From the NCBI GenBank assembly GCA_041678605.1, contig JBAYNW010000003.1:1-64000 (forward strand): a DNA stretch of 64,000 bases. The letters run 5' to 3'. Under the pieces are notes generated by a model. That model was given only the letters and a program-made list of their open reading frames with translations. It searched no databases and was not told the origin of the DNA. Both the position numbers and the translations under genes were made by a program. Below are positions 35,113 through 43,907 of this stretch, in pieces; within the stretch, counting starts at the first letter, position 1, and each line of letters starts with the position of its first letter. The stretch comes from JBAYNW01 sp041678605. GTDB taxonomy: Bacteria; Cyanobacteriota; Vampirovibrionia; Gastranaerophilales; Gastranaerophilaceae.

Positions 35113-35144
35113 TTGACTTGTGGGTATATAAATTATATTATAAT
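35113..35144 (+). promoter_or_regulatory. Predicted promoter of the tandem glycosyltransferase gene
   Basis: TTGACT (35113-35118) with TATATT and TATAAT candidates (35134-35144) precedes ATG 35172. The stretch CTTGACTTGTGGGTATATAA is nearly repeated at 33766-33790 upstream of the GT10 gene, so the two genes may be co-regulated. The spacing to the perfect TATAAT is 20 bp, longer than usual. Confidence 0.4.
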
Positions 35145-35171
35145 TTTATTAAACTAAATGGAAGTTTTAAG

Positions 35172-36827
35172 ATGAGCAAAGTAAAAATTTATACCTGGGC
35201 CGACAAGGCACCTGAGTTTTTGTATAAGCAGTATGAAACCATTAAAAATTTTGTTAAAGACGAGGATTGGGAATTTATCGTCTTCAATAATGTTCCTGCA
35301 CCAAAAACGGACAGACAGAAACAGATTAAAAAAATCTGTAAGGAGTTGGGCGTAAAATGTTTTGATGTCCGCTTTAGAAGTTTTGTCTCGGGAGCTGCAC
35401 AAATTTGTGCATGGGGAATACACTGGGCATATCACAGGTTTTTAAGGTGGGAGAAAGATACAATCCACGTGATTTTGGACTCGGATATGTTTTTTATCAG
35501 TGATTTTAATTTTAATGACTATTTAGGAGACAACGACATTTGTGCAATCCATCAACGCAGGGGTGATATTGAATACCTTTGGAACGGATTTACAATAATG
35601 CGTGGAGGAAATTTGCCCGACAAAAACCATTTTGATTATCGTTTGGGAAAAATAAACGGCGAAAGAACGGATGTTGGCGGCAGATTGTACTGGTGGCTGA
35701 AAAGAAACCCAAATTTAAAAGTAAAATATATCAAGCACACCGGACATTTAGACGTTTCTAAATCAGAAATGCTTCCCGAAAAGGTAAGAGCCGGATATAG
35801 GCCGGAATATTGCTTCCAATTCATAGAACATTCCATTATCCATTACCGTGCGGGTTCGAATTGGGATAAAAAATCAAAAAACTTCGTCGACGAGAAAAAA
35901 AATTATTTTAAAGAACTTTTAGATGAACTTTTGTACAACAACGGGAAAATAAAAAACAGTCCTGAATTGTACATGGATTTAGAACCTTATGTTGAACCTA
36001 AGCCGGGAACAAATAAAGTAAAAATCTACACATGGTCAGATAAGGCACCGGAATTTTTATACAAACAATACGAAACAATAAAACGATTTGTTAAAGATGA
36101 AGATTGGGAATTTATCGTGTTTAACAATACGCCGATTAACGCATTTCCCAGAAGAAAAGCCATTAAAAAGGCTTGTAAAAAATTAAAAATAAAATGTTTA
36201 GATGTAAGATTCCGCACTTTTATTTCAGGGGCTTCTTATATTACCGGCTGGGGAATATCCTGGGCCTTCCACAGATTTTTTAGGTGGGAGAAAGATACAA
36301 TCCACGTGATTTTGGACTCGGATATGTTTTTCATCAGTGATTTTAATTTTAATGAATATTTGAGAGACAACGACATTTGTGCAATCCACCAACGCAGGGG
36401 CGATATTGAGTACCTTTGGAACGGTTTCGTGATTATAAGAGGCGGAGAACTGCCCGACAAAAATCATTTTGATTACAGGCTGGGAACTGTCGAAGGGGAA
36501 AGAACCGATACCGGTGGGAATACCTACTATTGGCTGAAAAGAAATCCGGATTTGAAAATAAAATATATGATGCATACAGGACATTTAGATGCAGTTTCTA
36601 AAACCGGAATGTTGCCTGAAAATTTTCGTTTGGGTTACAAACCCGAATACTGCTTTCAATTTATAGAAAATTCCGTTTTGCATTATCGTGCAGGTTCAAA
36701 TTGGGAAAAAAGGCCCGAGGATTTTGTTGATACAAAAAAGAGGTACTTAAATGCACTTTTGGATAACCTTCTATATGAAGACGGACAAATCCAAAAGGTT
36801 CCGGAGTTATGCAATTGGAAACAATGA
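35172..36827 (+). CDS. Glycosyltransferase made of two tandem near-identical domains
   Basis: A 551-residue protein built from two copies of one domain, offset by exactly 279 codons. Each copy begins KVKIYTW.DKAPEFLYKQYE and contains IHVILDSDMFFISDFNF, with a DXD-type metal site, then ICAIHQRRGDIEYLWNGF, TGHLD and HYRAGSNW. The fold looks like a GT-A nucleotide-sugar transferase, but I do not recognise the family number. Long stretches (for example around 35450 and 36288) are identical at the DNA level, so the duplication is recent or gene-converted. Start ATG 35172 is preferred over 35118, which lies in the promoter. Its stop overlaps the GT11 start (ATGA). Confidence 0.8.
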   Translation: MSKVKIYTWADKAPEFLYKQYETIKNFVKDEDWEFIVFNNVPAPKTDRQKQIKKICKELGVKCFDVRFRSFVSGAAQICAWGIHWAYHRFLRWEKDTIHVILDSDMFFISDFNFNDYLGDNDICAIHQRRGDIEYLWNGFTIMRGGNLPDKNHFDYRLGKINGERTDVGGRLYWWLKRNPNLKVKYIKHTGHLDVSKSEMLPEKVRAGYRPEYCFQFIEHSIIHYRAGSNWDKKSKNFVDEKKNYFKELLDELLYNNGKIKNSPELYMDLEPYVEPKPGTNKVKIYTWSDKAPEFLYKQYETIKRFVKDEDWEFIVFNNTPINAFPRRKAIKKACKKLKIKCLDVRFRTFISGASYITGWGISWAFHRFFRWEKDTIHVILDSDMFFISDFNFNEYLRDNDICAIHQRRGDIEYLWNGFVIIRGGELPDKNHFDYRLGTVEGERTDTGGNTYYWLKRNPDLKIKYMMHTGHLDAVSKTGMLPENFRLGYKPEYCFQFIENSVLHYRAGSNWEKRPEDFVDTKKRYLNALLDNLLYEDGQIQKVPELCNWKQ

Positions 36828-37744
36828 CGACTAAAAAGAAAATTTTTGCCGATAAAATTGTAAAACTTAACGGCGGGCTGGGAAATCAAATGTTCCAGTA
36901 TGCTTTTGCCTATAGTCTTGCCAAGCAACTTAATATCAATGTGTCACTTGATCTATCGTGGTTTGAGGCGGTCAAAACTCATAAAAACGTCACCCCAAGA
37001 CTATTTGAACTTGACGTTTTTAATATTGAATATGAAGCTGCATCAAAAGAAGATTTGGAAAGAGTTATTTACTCGAATAATAATACCAAATTTCAAAAAC
37101 TTTTATGGAAAGTTTTTAAAGTAAAAAAATATAAACCTTTGAAAAATACTTTACTTCAAAGGAAAGCCCACAATTTCGACGGGAAATTGTTAACTTCTAA
37201 GGACTATTTTTATTATGACGGATATTTTCAAAATGAAGAATATTTTAAAAATATCAGAAATGATATTTTAAATTGTTTTTCACTCAAAGACTCAATTGAT
37301 GAAAAAAATCAATCGGTTTTAAATGAAATCATTAAAACTAATTCCGTTTCAATTCATATAAGACGAGGAGATTACGTCGCTCTTAAATGTGCTAACAAAT
37401 TTCACGGAATTTGTTCTATACAGTATTATGAAAAAGCCATTAAATATATCGCAAAACACGTTGAAAACCCTCATTTTTTCTTATTTTCAGACGACATAGA
37501 GTGGGTTGTTAAAAATTTGAAGATAGACTATCCTCACACATTTGTTGATTTTAACCAGAATAAGGGCTGGCTTGATATGAATTTGATGAAACATTGCAAG
37601 CATAATATAGTAGCAAATTCCAGTTTTTCATGGTGGGGTGCCTGGCTGAATGAAAACAACAGCAAAATCATTATTTCTCCAAAAAAGTGGACAAAGAAAA
37701 AAATTAAAGGTAACATCGTTCCGGGCAATTGGATTAAGATATAA
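36824..37744 (+). CDS. Family 11 alpha-1,2-fucosyltransferase
   Basis: A 306-residue inverting GT-B-like enzyme that adds fucose alpha-1,2 to galactose, making H-type structures. It opens with the family segment LNGGLGNQMFQYAFAYSLAK, and has the GDP-fucose motif HIRRGDYV (SIHIRRGDY) near residue 185. It ends with SSFSWWGAWLN and KIIISPKKWT. The ATG at 36824 overlaps the previous stop as ATGA, so the two are coupled; an in-frame ATG at 36809 is possible. H-antigen made here is the natural acceptor for the GT6 enzyme encoded at 31898-32722. Confidence 0.9.
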   Translation: MTTKKKIFADKIVKLNGGLGNQMFQYAFAYSLAKQLNINVSLDLSWFEAVKTHKNVTPRLFELDVFNIEYEAASKEDLERVIYSNNNTKFQKLLWKVFKVKKYKPLKNTLLQRKAHNFDGKLLTSKDYFYYDGYFQNEEYFKNIRNDILNCFSLKDSIDEKNQSVLNEIIKTNSVSIHIRRGDYVALKCANKFHGICSIQYYEKAIKYIAKHVENPHFFLFSDDIEWVVKNLKIDYPHTFVDFNQNKGWLDMNLMKHCKHNIVANSSFSWWGAWLNENNSKIIISPKKWTKKKIKGNIVPGNWIKI

Positions 37745-37771
37745 GTCTGCCGGACAAGCCCAAACTAGGGT

Positions 37772-37818
37772 CTGTTGACACAAGAAGTAAACACGTCATC
37801 CGGAATATGTGTCAACAG
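37772..37818. mobile_element. 47-bp short form of the CTGTTGACACA element
   Basis: CTGTTGACACA (37772-37782) and TGTGTCAACAG (37808-37818) match the ends of the 198-bp element at 21789. The inner junction joins AAGTAAACACGTCAT directly to CCGGAATATG, as expected from an internal deletion. Confidence 0.65.
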
Positions 37819-37821
37819 GCT

Positions 37822-39087
37822 CTAAGCTTTTTTTAGCAAAATTTCAAATTCGGTTGAAGTTTCGTCCGATTTTTTCAATACTAGCTGAGCAAACTGTTCT
37901 TCCAGCGTTTTTTTGCAAATAACAAGCCCCAATCCGCTGCCGGATGGTTTTGTTGTAAATCCTTTTTCGTAAATTTTTTCCTGAATTTCTCTTGGAATAG
38001 GTTTCCCGTTATTTGAAATTGTTATTTTGGCATTTTTTTCATCAATTTTTGTTTCAATGAAAATTTCGCCCTTTTCTTCAATGTTTTCAATCGCATTTTT
38101 AATAAGATTTATTAGTACCGACAAAAATTTGTTTTCATCCGCCAAAATTTTTGTTGATTCTTCAATTCTAAATTTGAACTCTATATCTTTGTCAATTGCA
38201 TAGATTTTTGCAAGTTCTATGCCCATTTCTACCAGATTTTTTAAGTCATGCTCAAGTAAATCAACACCGCTTAAGGATTTAAAATCCAAAAGCAAATTGC
38301 CGGCCATTGCGAGTGATTTTTTAATGCAATTTCTGGCGTTTGTTACCGATTTTTCGACATCTTCGGATTCAAAATTTAACTTGCCGCTTTGTTTCTCAAT
38401 TATATTTGAATATAAATTGCAAATGGACAGCAAATTTCTCATTTCGTGAGCGATGTAACTCGATTTAGTTGATATAAAATCCAGTTTGGAAACCAAATCC
38501 TTATTGTCCTGAGCCGACTCTTTTGTCATCTCGGAAATTAAAATTTCTTGATTTGTTTCGTTTAAATTTTCGATGATTTTTCTTATAGAACTGTTTAAAA
38601 TATCATTATCACGCCTATCGGGGTGCCATTTTTCCTGACATTCGCTCAAATCAATCGAAGAATTTGCATTGATAACGCCAAAAGCATCTGACAGGCTCTT
38701 TGAATTGTGCAGAGTGTAAATCTGTGCGAACCCGTCAATACCGCTTTCTTCATAATCAAAAACGAAAATTGCACCAAATCTTTCCGTTAAAACATAAACA
38801 AACTCGGTTTTATCCCAAATTTTTTCCTTCAAAACATTTTCAAATTTTTCCGAAATAGGACTGTCGGAAAAATCGTAAAATTTTGCATTTGAATATTCAA
38901 GTCTTTTCAAAATCCCGCTGAAATCATTTTTGCTTTTTTCTTCTAAGCGGCACAGGATAAGGCCTTCGGAGTTTTTTTCTAAAATCGGTTCAACTATTGA
39001 ACGAAACAGACCTTTGACAGTCTGTTCGTTACAAGGTTTGTTTTCCTGAATATAAATTAAGTCTTTTAGTTTGTTTTTTTGATACAC
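37822..39087 (-). CDS. Cytosolic histidine kinase, partner of the adjacent response regulator
   Basis: A kinase of about 421 residues with no membrane segment. An N-terminal sensor-like region of about 200 residues (GAF-like in pattern, not firmly assigned) is followed by an H-box SSYIAHEMRNLLSICN. The ATPase domain has NLIKNAIENI, ISNNGKPIP and GSGLGLVIC. The frame is open back to 39165, but those 26 codons (NPSTFRPFNPST) are an intergenic repeat. GTG 39087 has AAAGGGA seven bases upstream and is the better start. It lies downstream of the NarL-type regulator in the same orientation, forming a two-component pair. Confidence 0.85.
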   Translation of the reverse strand: MYQKNKLKDLIYIQENKPCNEQTVKGLFRSIVEPILEKNSEGLILCRLEEKSKNDFSGILKRLEYSNAKFYDFSDSPISEKFENVLKEKIWDKTEFVYVLTERFGAIFVFDYEESGIDGFAQIYTLHNSKSLSDAFGVINANSSIDLSECQEKWHPDRRDNDILNSSIRKIIENLNETNQEILISEMTKESAQDNKDLVSKLDFISTKSSYIAHEMRNLLSICNLYSNIIEKQSGKLNFESEDVEKSVTNARNCIKKSLAMAGNLLLDFKSLSGVDLLEHDLKNLVEMGIELAKIYAIDKDIEFKFRIEESTKILADENKFLSVLINLIKNAIENIEEKGEIFIETKIDEKNAKITISNNGKPIPREIQEKIYEKGFTTKPSGSGLGLVICKKTLEEQFAQLVLKKSDETSTEFEILLKKA

Positions 39088-39097
39088 TGTTATGTCC

Positions 39098-39175
39098 CTT
39101 TGAGTTGAAGGGTTGAAGGGTCGAAAAGTTGAAGGGTTCAATTTTAAAACTGTTCGACTATTCAACTATTCAACT
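39098..39175. repeat. Composite repeat block A between regulator and kinase genes
   Basis: TTGAAGGGTTGAAGGGTCGA and TTCGACTATTCAACTATTCA facing each other fill the gap between the two genes. The block may be read into the kinase N-terminus if translation starts at 39165. Confidence 0.7.
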
Positions 39176-39890
39176 ACCCCACGCTCGCCAATTGCATTTT
39201 TCTTTTGTTGGTAAAGCCGTTGTTAATTGCATAAAGTACGGCTTGAGTTCTGTCATTTACCTGAATCTTTTGGAAAATATTATTTACGTGGGTTTTAACT
39301 GTTGTTTCAGAAATAAACAACTTCCCGGCAACTCCCTTGTAAGTTATGCCTTGTGTCAACAAATCCAAAACTTCTTCTTCTCTCTGAGTCAAGTATGAGA
39401 GCAAATTTTCTCCGTCTGAAACAATTGTTGTTTCTTCCTTGAAAGAACGTTGGAAATATTCGAAAAACCTTGACGAAAGGGCAGTTGGAAGATAAATTTT
39501 ACCTGCTGCAACTTCCTCAATTGCGTAAATTAGCTGAGCGGACGCCATGGTTTTAAGCACATATCCCTTTGCACCTATCTTCATCGCACGGAAAATCAAA
39601 TCCGCATCATCGTAACCGCTTAAAGCAACGATACGCACCCCCAAGTCCAGTTTTTCGATTTCTTGTATAGCCTGAAGTCCGTCTTTTTCCGGCATGTTAA
39701 TATCCATCAAAACTATATCCGGACGGTGTTTTTTAACAAGCGAAATCCCTATATTCGCACTTGTTGAAGTAGCTACGACTTCAAATTGCCCCTCCAGGTT
39801 AATAATCTCCCTAATCCCGGCCAGATGTTCGTAATTGTCGTCGATTAACAACACTCTTGCTCTTTTTTTAAACTCCACTACTCTTCTCAT
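39174..39890 (-). CDS. NarL/LuxR-family response regulator
   Basis: A 238-residue regulator. The receiver domain has LLIDDNYEHL (acidic pair), VLMDINMPEKDG with the phospho-acceptor Asp, and GAKGYVLK with the conserved Lys. The C-terminal LuxR-type HTH is LTQREEEVLDLLTQGI, KLFISETTVKTHVNNIFQKI. It probably binds DNA as a dimer after phosphorylation by the kinase encoded just downstream. The 285-bp gap before holA contains imperfect inverted segments (GTCTACACTATG near 39930 and GTGATGTAGAC near 40011) that could be its own operator. Confidence 0.9.
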   Translation of the reverse strand: MRRVVEFKKRARVLLIDDNYEHLAGIREIINLEGQFEVVATSTSANIGISLVKKHRPDIVLMDINMPEKDGLQAIQEIEKLDLGVRIVALSGYDDADLIFRAMKIGAKGYVLKTMASAQLIYAIEEVAAGKIYLPTALSSRFFEYFQRSFKEETTIVSDGENLLSYLTQREEEVLDLLTQGITYKGVAGKLFISETTVKTHVNNIFQKIQVNDRTQAVLYAINNGFTNKRKMQLASVG

Positions 39891-40175
39891 ACCTACTCCT
39901 TCTTTATCCCTTAACTAAAGTTTTCATGTCTACACTATGCATATTACATCTTTTTGGATGAGGTTATCATCAACACATAGATTGATTTTATGGAGATTTT
40001 GGATGTATAAAGTGATGTAGACCACATGGTTAATAAAGCGGCTAAAAAGCTTATTTGTAATACCTTTTTTGCATTTTTATCAAAATTTGGAAAAAACTTC
40101 GAATAATTTAAACGTATTAATACAGATAGTTGAAAAAACCTGTTTTATTATTTTTTTTATTTTATTATATATTTT

Positions 40176-41141
40176 ATGAGTATTTATTTTTTTTACGGCG
40201 ATGAAGATTACAATATTGAGCTTGAGATTAAAAAGCTCAAGAAAAAGCTGCTTGATAAAAATTTTGCCGTGATGAATTTTAAAACCGCCGATAATCCAAG
40301 TTTCCCCGATTTAATTTCACTTTTGAGAACTCAGCCCATGATGTTCGGCAACCTGATGGTTGTAATCAACTGTGAAGAATATTTCTCAAAAACTTTTGAA
40401 GATGACCAGATTGAAGAGATTTCCAGAGCGTTGGAAGACAATGTTGAAAGCCTTTGCGTAGTTTTTGCAGCAATTTTGCCAAGAAATGAGGGCAAAAAAA
40501 TTGATTCAAGAAAGAAAATTTACAAAATAATCACAAAATATGCCCAGACGCAAGAATTTCCGACATTTAAAACATATAAAATTGAGGATATTTCAAACTG
40601 GATTAATAAAGAGGCAAGGAAACACGAAATTACTCTGGAAAAAGAGGCTGTTTTGACTTTGATTGAACAGGTCGGAAATAATTTGAGGGAACTTTCTCAA
40701 GAGCTTGAAAAACTGAAGCTTTTAGCCCATCCAGAGAGCAACATTACAAAAAAAATGGTTCGGGAAATTTGTATTTCAAACGAGGACTTATTCGGATTTG
40801 CGGATTTTTTGCTGAAAGGTGATAAGGCCCATGCTTTGCTTGAATTTCAAAGGCTTTTGGACAAAAAACATCCGCTTGAGGTTCTCTCTGCACTTCAGAC
40901 CATGCTCAGAAGATGGATTTTGATAAAGTCAAAATCAAAGGATATGGCGTTGTTTGAGATATCAAAACTCACGGGGCAACACGAATTTGTAGTGAAAACA
41001 ACTTTGGAAAAAATGAAAGATACCCCGCTGAAAGATTTGGTTGCCCTGAAACAAAATTTGCTTCAAGCCGAGTACAAAATCAAGTCCGGTCAGTCAATAA
41101 ACCCCATTGATGAGGTGGAAATCGCTTTGTTTAAGGCTTGA
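40176..41141 (+). CDS. holA: DNA polymerase III delta subunit
   Basis: The clamp-loader subunit that opens the sliding clamp during replication. The 321-residue protein has the family layout. The N-terminal AAA-like domain starts YFFYGDEDYNIELEIKKL, contains LLRTQPMMFGNLMVVI, and has no functional Walker A, as normal for delta. A helical collar follows (about 215-320), with EVLSALQTMLRRWI and EYKIKSGQSINP. It stands alone with its own upstream gap. Confidence 0.88.
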   Translation: MSIYFFYGDEDYNIELEIKKLKKKLLDKNFAVMNFKTADNPSFPDLISLLRTQPMMFGNLMVVINCEEYFSKTFEDDQIEEISRALEDNVESLCVVFAAILPRNEGKKIDSRKKIYKIITKYAQTQEFPTFKTYKIEDISNWINKEARKHEITLEKEAVLTLIEQVGNNLRELSQELEKLKLLAHPESNITKKMVREICISNEDLFGFADFLLKGDKAHALLEFQRLLDKKHPLEVLSALQTMLRRWILIKSKSKDMALFEISKLTGQHEFVVKTTLEKMKDTPLKDLVALKQNLLQAEYKIKSGQSINPIDEVEIALFKA

Positions 41142-41318
41142 AGTACATTTTAACTGCTGTTTAGTCTCGTATAGAGAGAATACATAGCCAAAATTGTCTG
41201 ATAAACACTTAATATTTGCGGGTTTTGGCCGATATGGCAAAAACGTTTCAGCTTCTAAATTTCAGCTGTTTTTATATTTTTAATTGTAACAATTTTCTTA
41301 AAAACCCTACAAAAAACC

Positions 41319-41343
41319 AGTTGGGGTAGCAACTTTTTTTTTT
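41319..41343 (+). terminator. Rho-independent terminator downstream of holA
   Basis: AGTTG, a GGGTAG loop and CAACT form a short stem followed by ten T residues, 178 bp after the holA stop. The stem is short, but the T-run is strong. Confidence 0.55.
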
Positions 41344-41419
41344 ATCTGTTTTAACATGAGTGTGTATGTGTATATTTTGCATTTTAGTGGATGTGAAAAT
41401 GTCATGAGGCAGGAAAAAT

Positions 41420-42838
41420 ATGAGTAGAATTCAATCAGTACAGCAGAATTATCAAAAGAGCAACAATTACCAGAGACAAGCAAAACCTGCCCAACACCCG
41501 AGTTTTGGAGCAGAGGTACTCCCGAGATTGAAAGATTTGCCTGCAGAGGCACAAAATATTATTCTGGATGGCATTAGACCTGAAATCAAGAAAAAAATAG
41601 GGAGAATGGGTTGGATCTACCAACGTTTGGCCGATACTTCCGGTGAAATGCAAAACCAGTCAATAAATGCTATTTTTACATCAACATTAGCACCATTTTG
41701 GATAGCGTTCAATCCATTTACAAAAAAATCTAAAGAAGATAAAGAATATTTGGCCCTACGTCAACCAATCTCTGCCCTTATCGCAATAAGTGGCGGATTT
41801 GCTATGACAGTCGGCATTAATCGTTTTATGGACAAAATATATAATGATGGCTACAATAAAGACATTGACTTGAGGCCTTGCCCTAATAAAACGTATATAA
41901 AACGTAAATTTAAGCGAGATCACAGCATAAATAAGAATAAAGCCGAGCAATTGAAGGATTATATTAAAAAAATCCAAGACGAAAGGAGGGAATTCTTTGC
42001 ATTTTTAATAAGTGAGGAAAATCCTGAGTCCATATTAAAAGGAATAGACGAACTTCAAGAGAAACAAAAAATAAAAGTTCCAAATTTAGATACAGCAAAA
42101 AAAATAAATGAATATCTTGATGCAAATAATTTAAATAAGCTTAAATTCGGCGACTTCTTGAAAAACAGATTTGGATTCGAATTTCATGAAAATGGCAAAT
42201 TTAAACCTATTGCTGTTGAATCAACACTTAGCAAAGTTAATGCCATGGATTTCCTAGAAGAAATGGGATTGGTTGAAAAGGGCAAAGTCAGCGAAGATGA
42301 ACTAAGAAAAACATTGGCAATTTATCAACAAGAAAGAAATATTGGAGCAATAGAAGCGGAAATCTTTAATGAAAAAGTATTAAGAAAAGATGGTGCTAAA
42401 AAACTCCAAGAAATTGCAGGTAAAATTGCAAGCAGAATTACTCAAATGACAGTCGGAGAAGAAATAGGCAAAGCTAGGTCTATTAGCTTAGGGCAATTCT
42501 TCCATCAATTGCAATACAAGGCTGACAATGGGGAACTGCAAAAATTGATGGATATGTCAATGGCTGATGTCCTAGCAGAATTTAAAGATAAATTTGAAGG
42601 TAAATTGAAAGGTTTTAATAATAAAGCCGGCTTGAAAGAATTTGCTGAAAACATGCTTAAAATTAATGCTAAAAGACTTGAAAAACATGCTAAAAACTAT
42701 AAAAATTATACCAACATATTCTTTAACTTGTTTGCAACTGCTATTACTTGTACGATATTGAATTGGGCATATCCGAGAATAGTTAAAGGAGTATTCCCAA
42801 ATCTTGTCAAGGATGATAAGAAAGGAGGAAATAAATAA
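41420..42838 (+). CDS. Membrane protein of unknown function with an N-terminal PSFGA motif
   Basis: I do not recognise this 472-residue protein. After a Gln/Asn-rich opener comes PAQHPSFGAEVL (about 25-36), a motif like those at the start of other unknown proteins here. Membrane segments are likely near 75-95 (FTSTLAPFWIAF), 115-130 (SALIAISGGFAMTVGI) and 440-460 (FFNLFATAITCTILNWAY). The 300 residues between are helical and charged. CAGGAAAA precedes ATG 41420. Its stop overlaps the start of the next gene by 1 bp, so the two probably form a complex. Expression likely begins in the 278-bp gap upstream. Confidence 0.75.
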   Translation: MSRIQSVQQNYQKSNNYQRQAKPAQHPSFGAEVLPRLKDLPAEAQNIILDGIRPEIKKKIGRMGWIYQRLADTSGEMQNQSINAIFTSTLAPFWIAFNPFTKKSKEDKEYLALRQPISALIAISGGFAMTVGINRFMDKIYNDGYNKDIDLRPCPNKTYIKRKFKRDHSINKNKAEQLKDYIKKIQDERREFFAFLISEENPESILKGIDELQEKQKIKVPNLDTAKKINEYLDANNLNKLKFGDFLKNRFGFEFHENGKFKPIAVESTLSKVNAMDFLEEMGLVEKGKVSEDELRKTLAIYQQERNIGAIEAEIFNEKVLRKDGAKKLQEIAGKIASRITQMTVGEEIGKARSISLGQFFHQLQYKADNGELQKLMDMSMADVLAEFKDKFEGKLKGFNNKAGLKEFAENMLKINAKRLEKHAKNYKNYTNIFFNLFATAITCTILNWAYPRIVKGVFPNLVKDDKKGGNK

Positions 42839-43611
42839 TGACTAATATTTCCTCTATAACCAACTCCATAAATGAACCAATCGGTAAATTCATGAATTAT
42901 ACAACAAGAAAATGGTTTGCCAAGACTCTTGAAAAAGGTTACAAAGAACCTGCAAAATATGCCGCTAAAATGATGGTTTTATCAATTGTAAGTAAAGATG
43001 CTATAAACTGTGCCATTTATACCTACCAAAGCTATAACAATAAAGAAATCCCTGAAAGAAAAAGGAAATTTATTGCAGCTATGGATTTGATAAATGGTAT
43101 TATTAATGTGGGCGGTCAAATTTTGTCATTTATGTTAATTGAAAGGCTTCTCACTCCAATATTAGAAAGCAAATATACAGGGATATTTAAAGACCCTAAA
43201 ACAGAAGTTGAACGTCTTGTAAAATCTGATGCGGCATTAGCTCCTGATCATGTATACGAACTCGCTCAGAACATTATAAAAGAAAAGCAAGCTGAACTCA
43301 AAAAGATCAAAGATGTAAATATAGATGATGTAATGAAAAATATTAAAGTCATTAGCAAGGATGTTGTTGAAAAATTGAGCCAAACAAAAGGTAAAGACCT
43401 CGCAACTGGCCTTAGTCTGTTAGTAGGGGCTCTTGGTACAATGGCTTTGGTAAAACGGACAATAACCCCGTTGGTTTCAACTCCGCTGGCGGGATTGCTC
43501 AGTGATAGGTGGGACAAGAAAGAAAACGACAAAAAAGAACATAAGATGGATGCGATAGAATCTGAAAATCTTTATAAAAATCCTACATTTAAAAATTTTA
43601 ATTTAAAATAA
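42838..43611 (+). CDS. Membrane protein of unknown function, partner of the preceding gene
   Basis: An unrecognised 257-residue protein translated from an ATG that overlaps the preceding TAA. Likely membrane segments lie at about 80-105 (FIAAMDLINGIINVGGQILS) and 205-230 (LSLLVGALGTMALV). The middle is helical and charged. It ends in a Lys-rich tail. The overlapping arrangement and shared topology suggest that it works with the 41420 product. AAAGGAGG lies upstream of the overlapping start, so expression should be strong. Confidence 0.72.
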   Translation: MTNISSITNSINEPIGKFMNYTTRKWFAKTLEKGYKEPAKYAAKMMVLSIVSKDAINCAIYTYQSYNNKEIPERKRKFIAAMDLINGIINVGGQILSFMLIERLLTPILESKYTGIFKDPKTEVERLVKSDAALAPDHVYELAQNIIKEKQAELKKIKDVNIDDVMKNIKVISKDVVEKLSQTKGKDLATGLSLLVGALGTMALVKRTITPLVSTPLAGLLSDRWDKKENDKKEHKMDAIESENLYKNPTFKNFNLK

Positions 43612-43727
43612 ATTGTGTAATTTTCCTCTACTTAATATTTATTTATATTCACTCTTTTTCCCTAAAGTTTACTTGAAACAATGCCGAAGGAAAAGTTGTG
43701 AGTATAGTGTATCGTTAAGGAGTAAAC

Positions 43728-43907
43728 ATGTCTGGATTTAATTACAACAGCTTCAAAGAAGCTATCAACGGGGTTGAACAGGAAAATTATTCAAAGTTGA
43801 TGGACGATGTCGAAAAAGTAAAAGTGTTTATCGAAAAAGCACTGACACTTTGTCTTGAAAGTAATGCAAACACCGCCAGAACAAACTATCCGGGAGTTGA
43901 ATTATAA
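43728..43907 (+). CDS. Small 59-residue protein of unknown function
   Basis: A short reading frame with a strong ribosome binding site (AAGGAG, 5 bases before ATG 43728) and ordinary codon use. The product starts MSGFNYNSFKEAINGVEQEN and ends TNYPGVEL. It is acidic and helical, with no membrane segment or signal peptide. I recognise no family. Its 3' end overlaps the convergent YraN gene by 6 bp. Support is the ribosome binding site and coding character only. Confidence 0.6.
   Translation: MSGFNYNSFKEAINGVEQENYSKLMDDVEKVKVFIEKALTLCLESNANTARTNYPGVEL

Noticed and set aside
39930..40025. A firm operator for the response regulator
   Set aside because: The inverted segments are imperfect and unevenly spaced; listed only as a possibility in the regulator entry.
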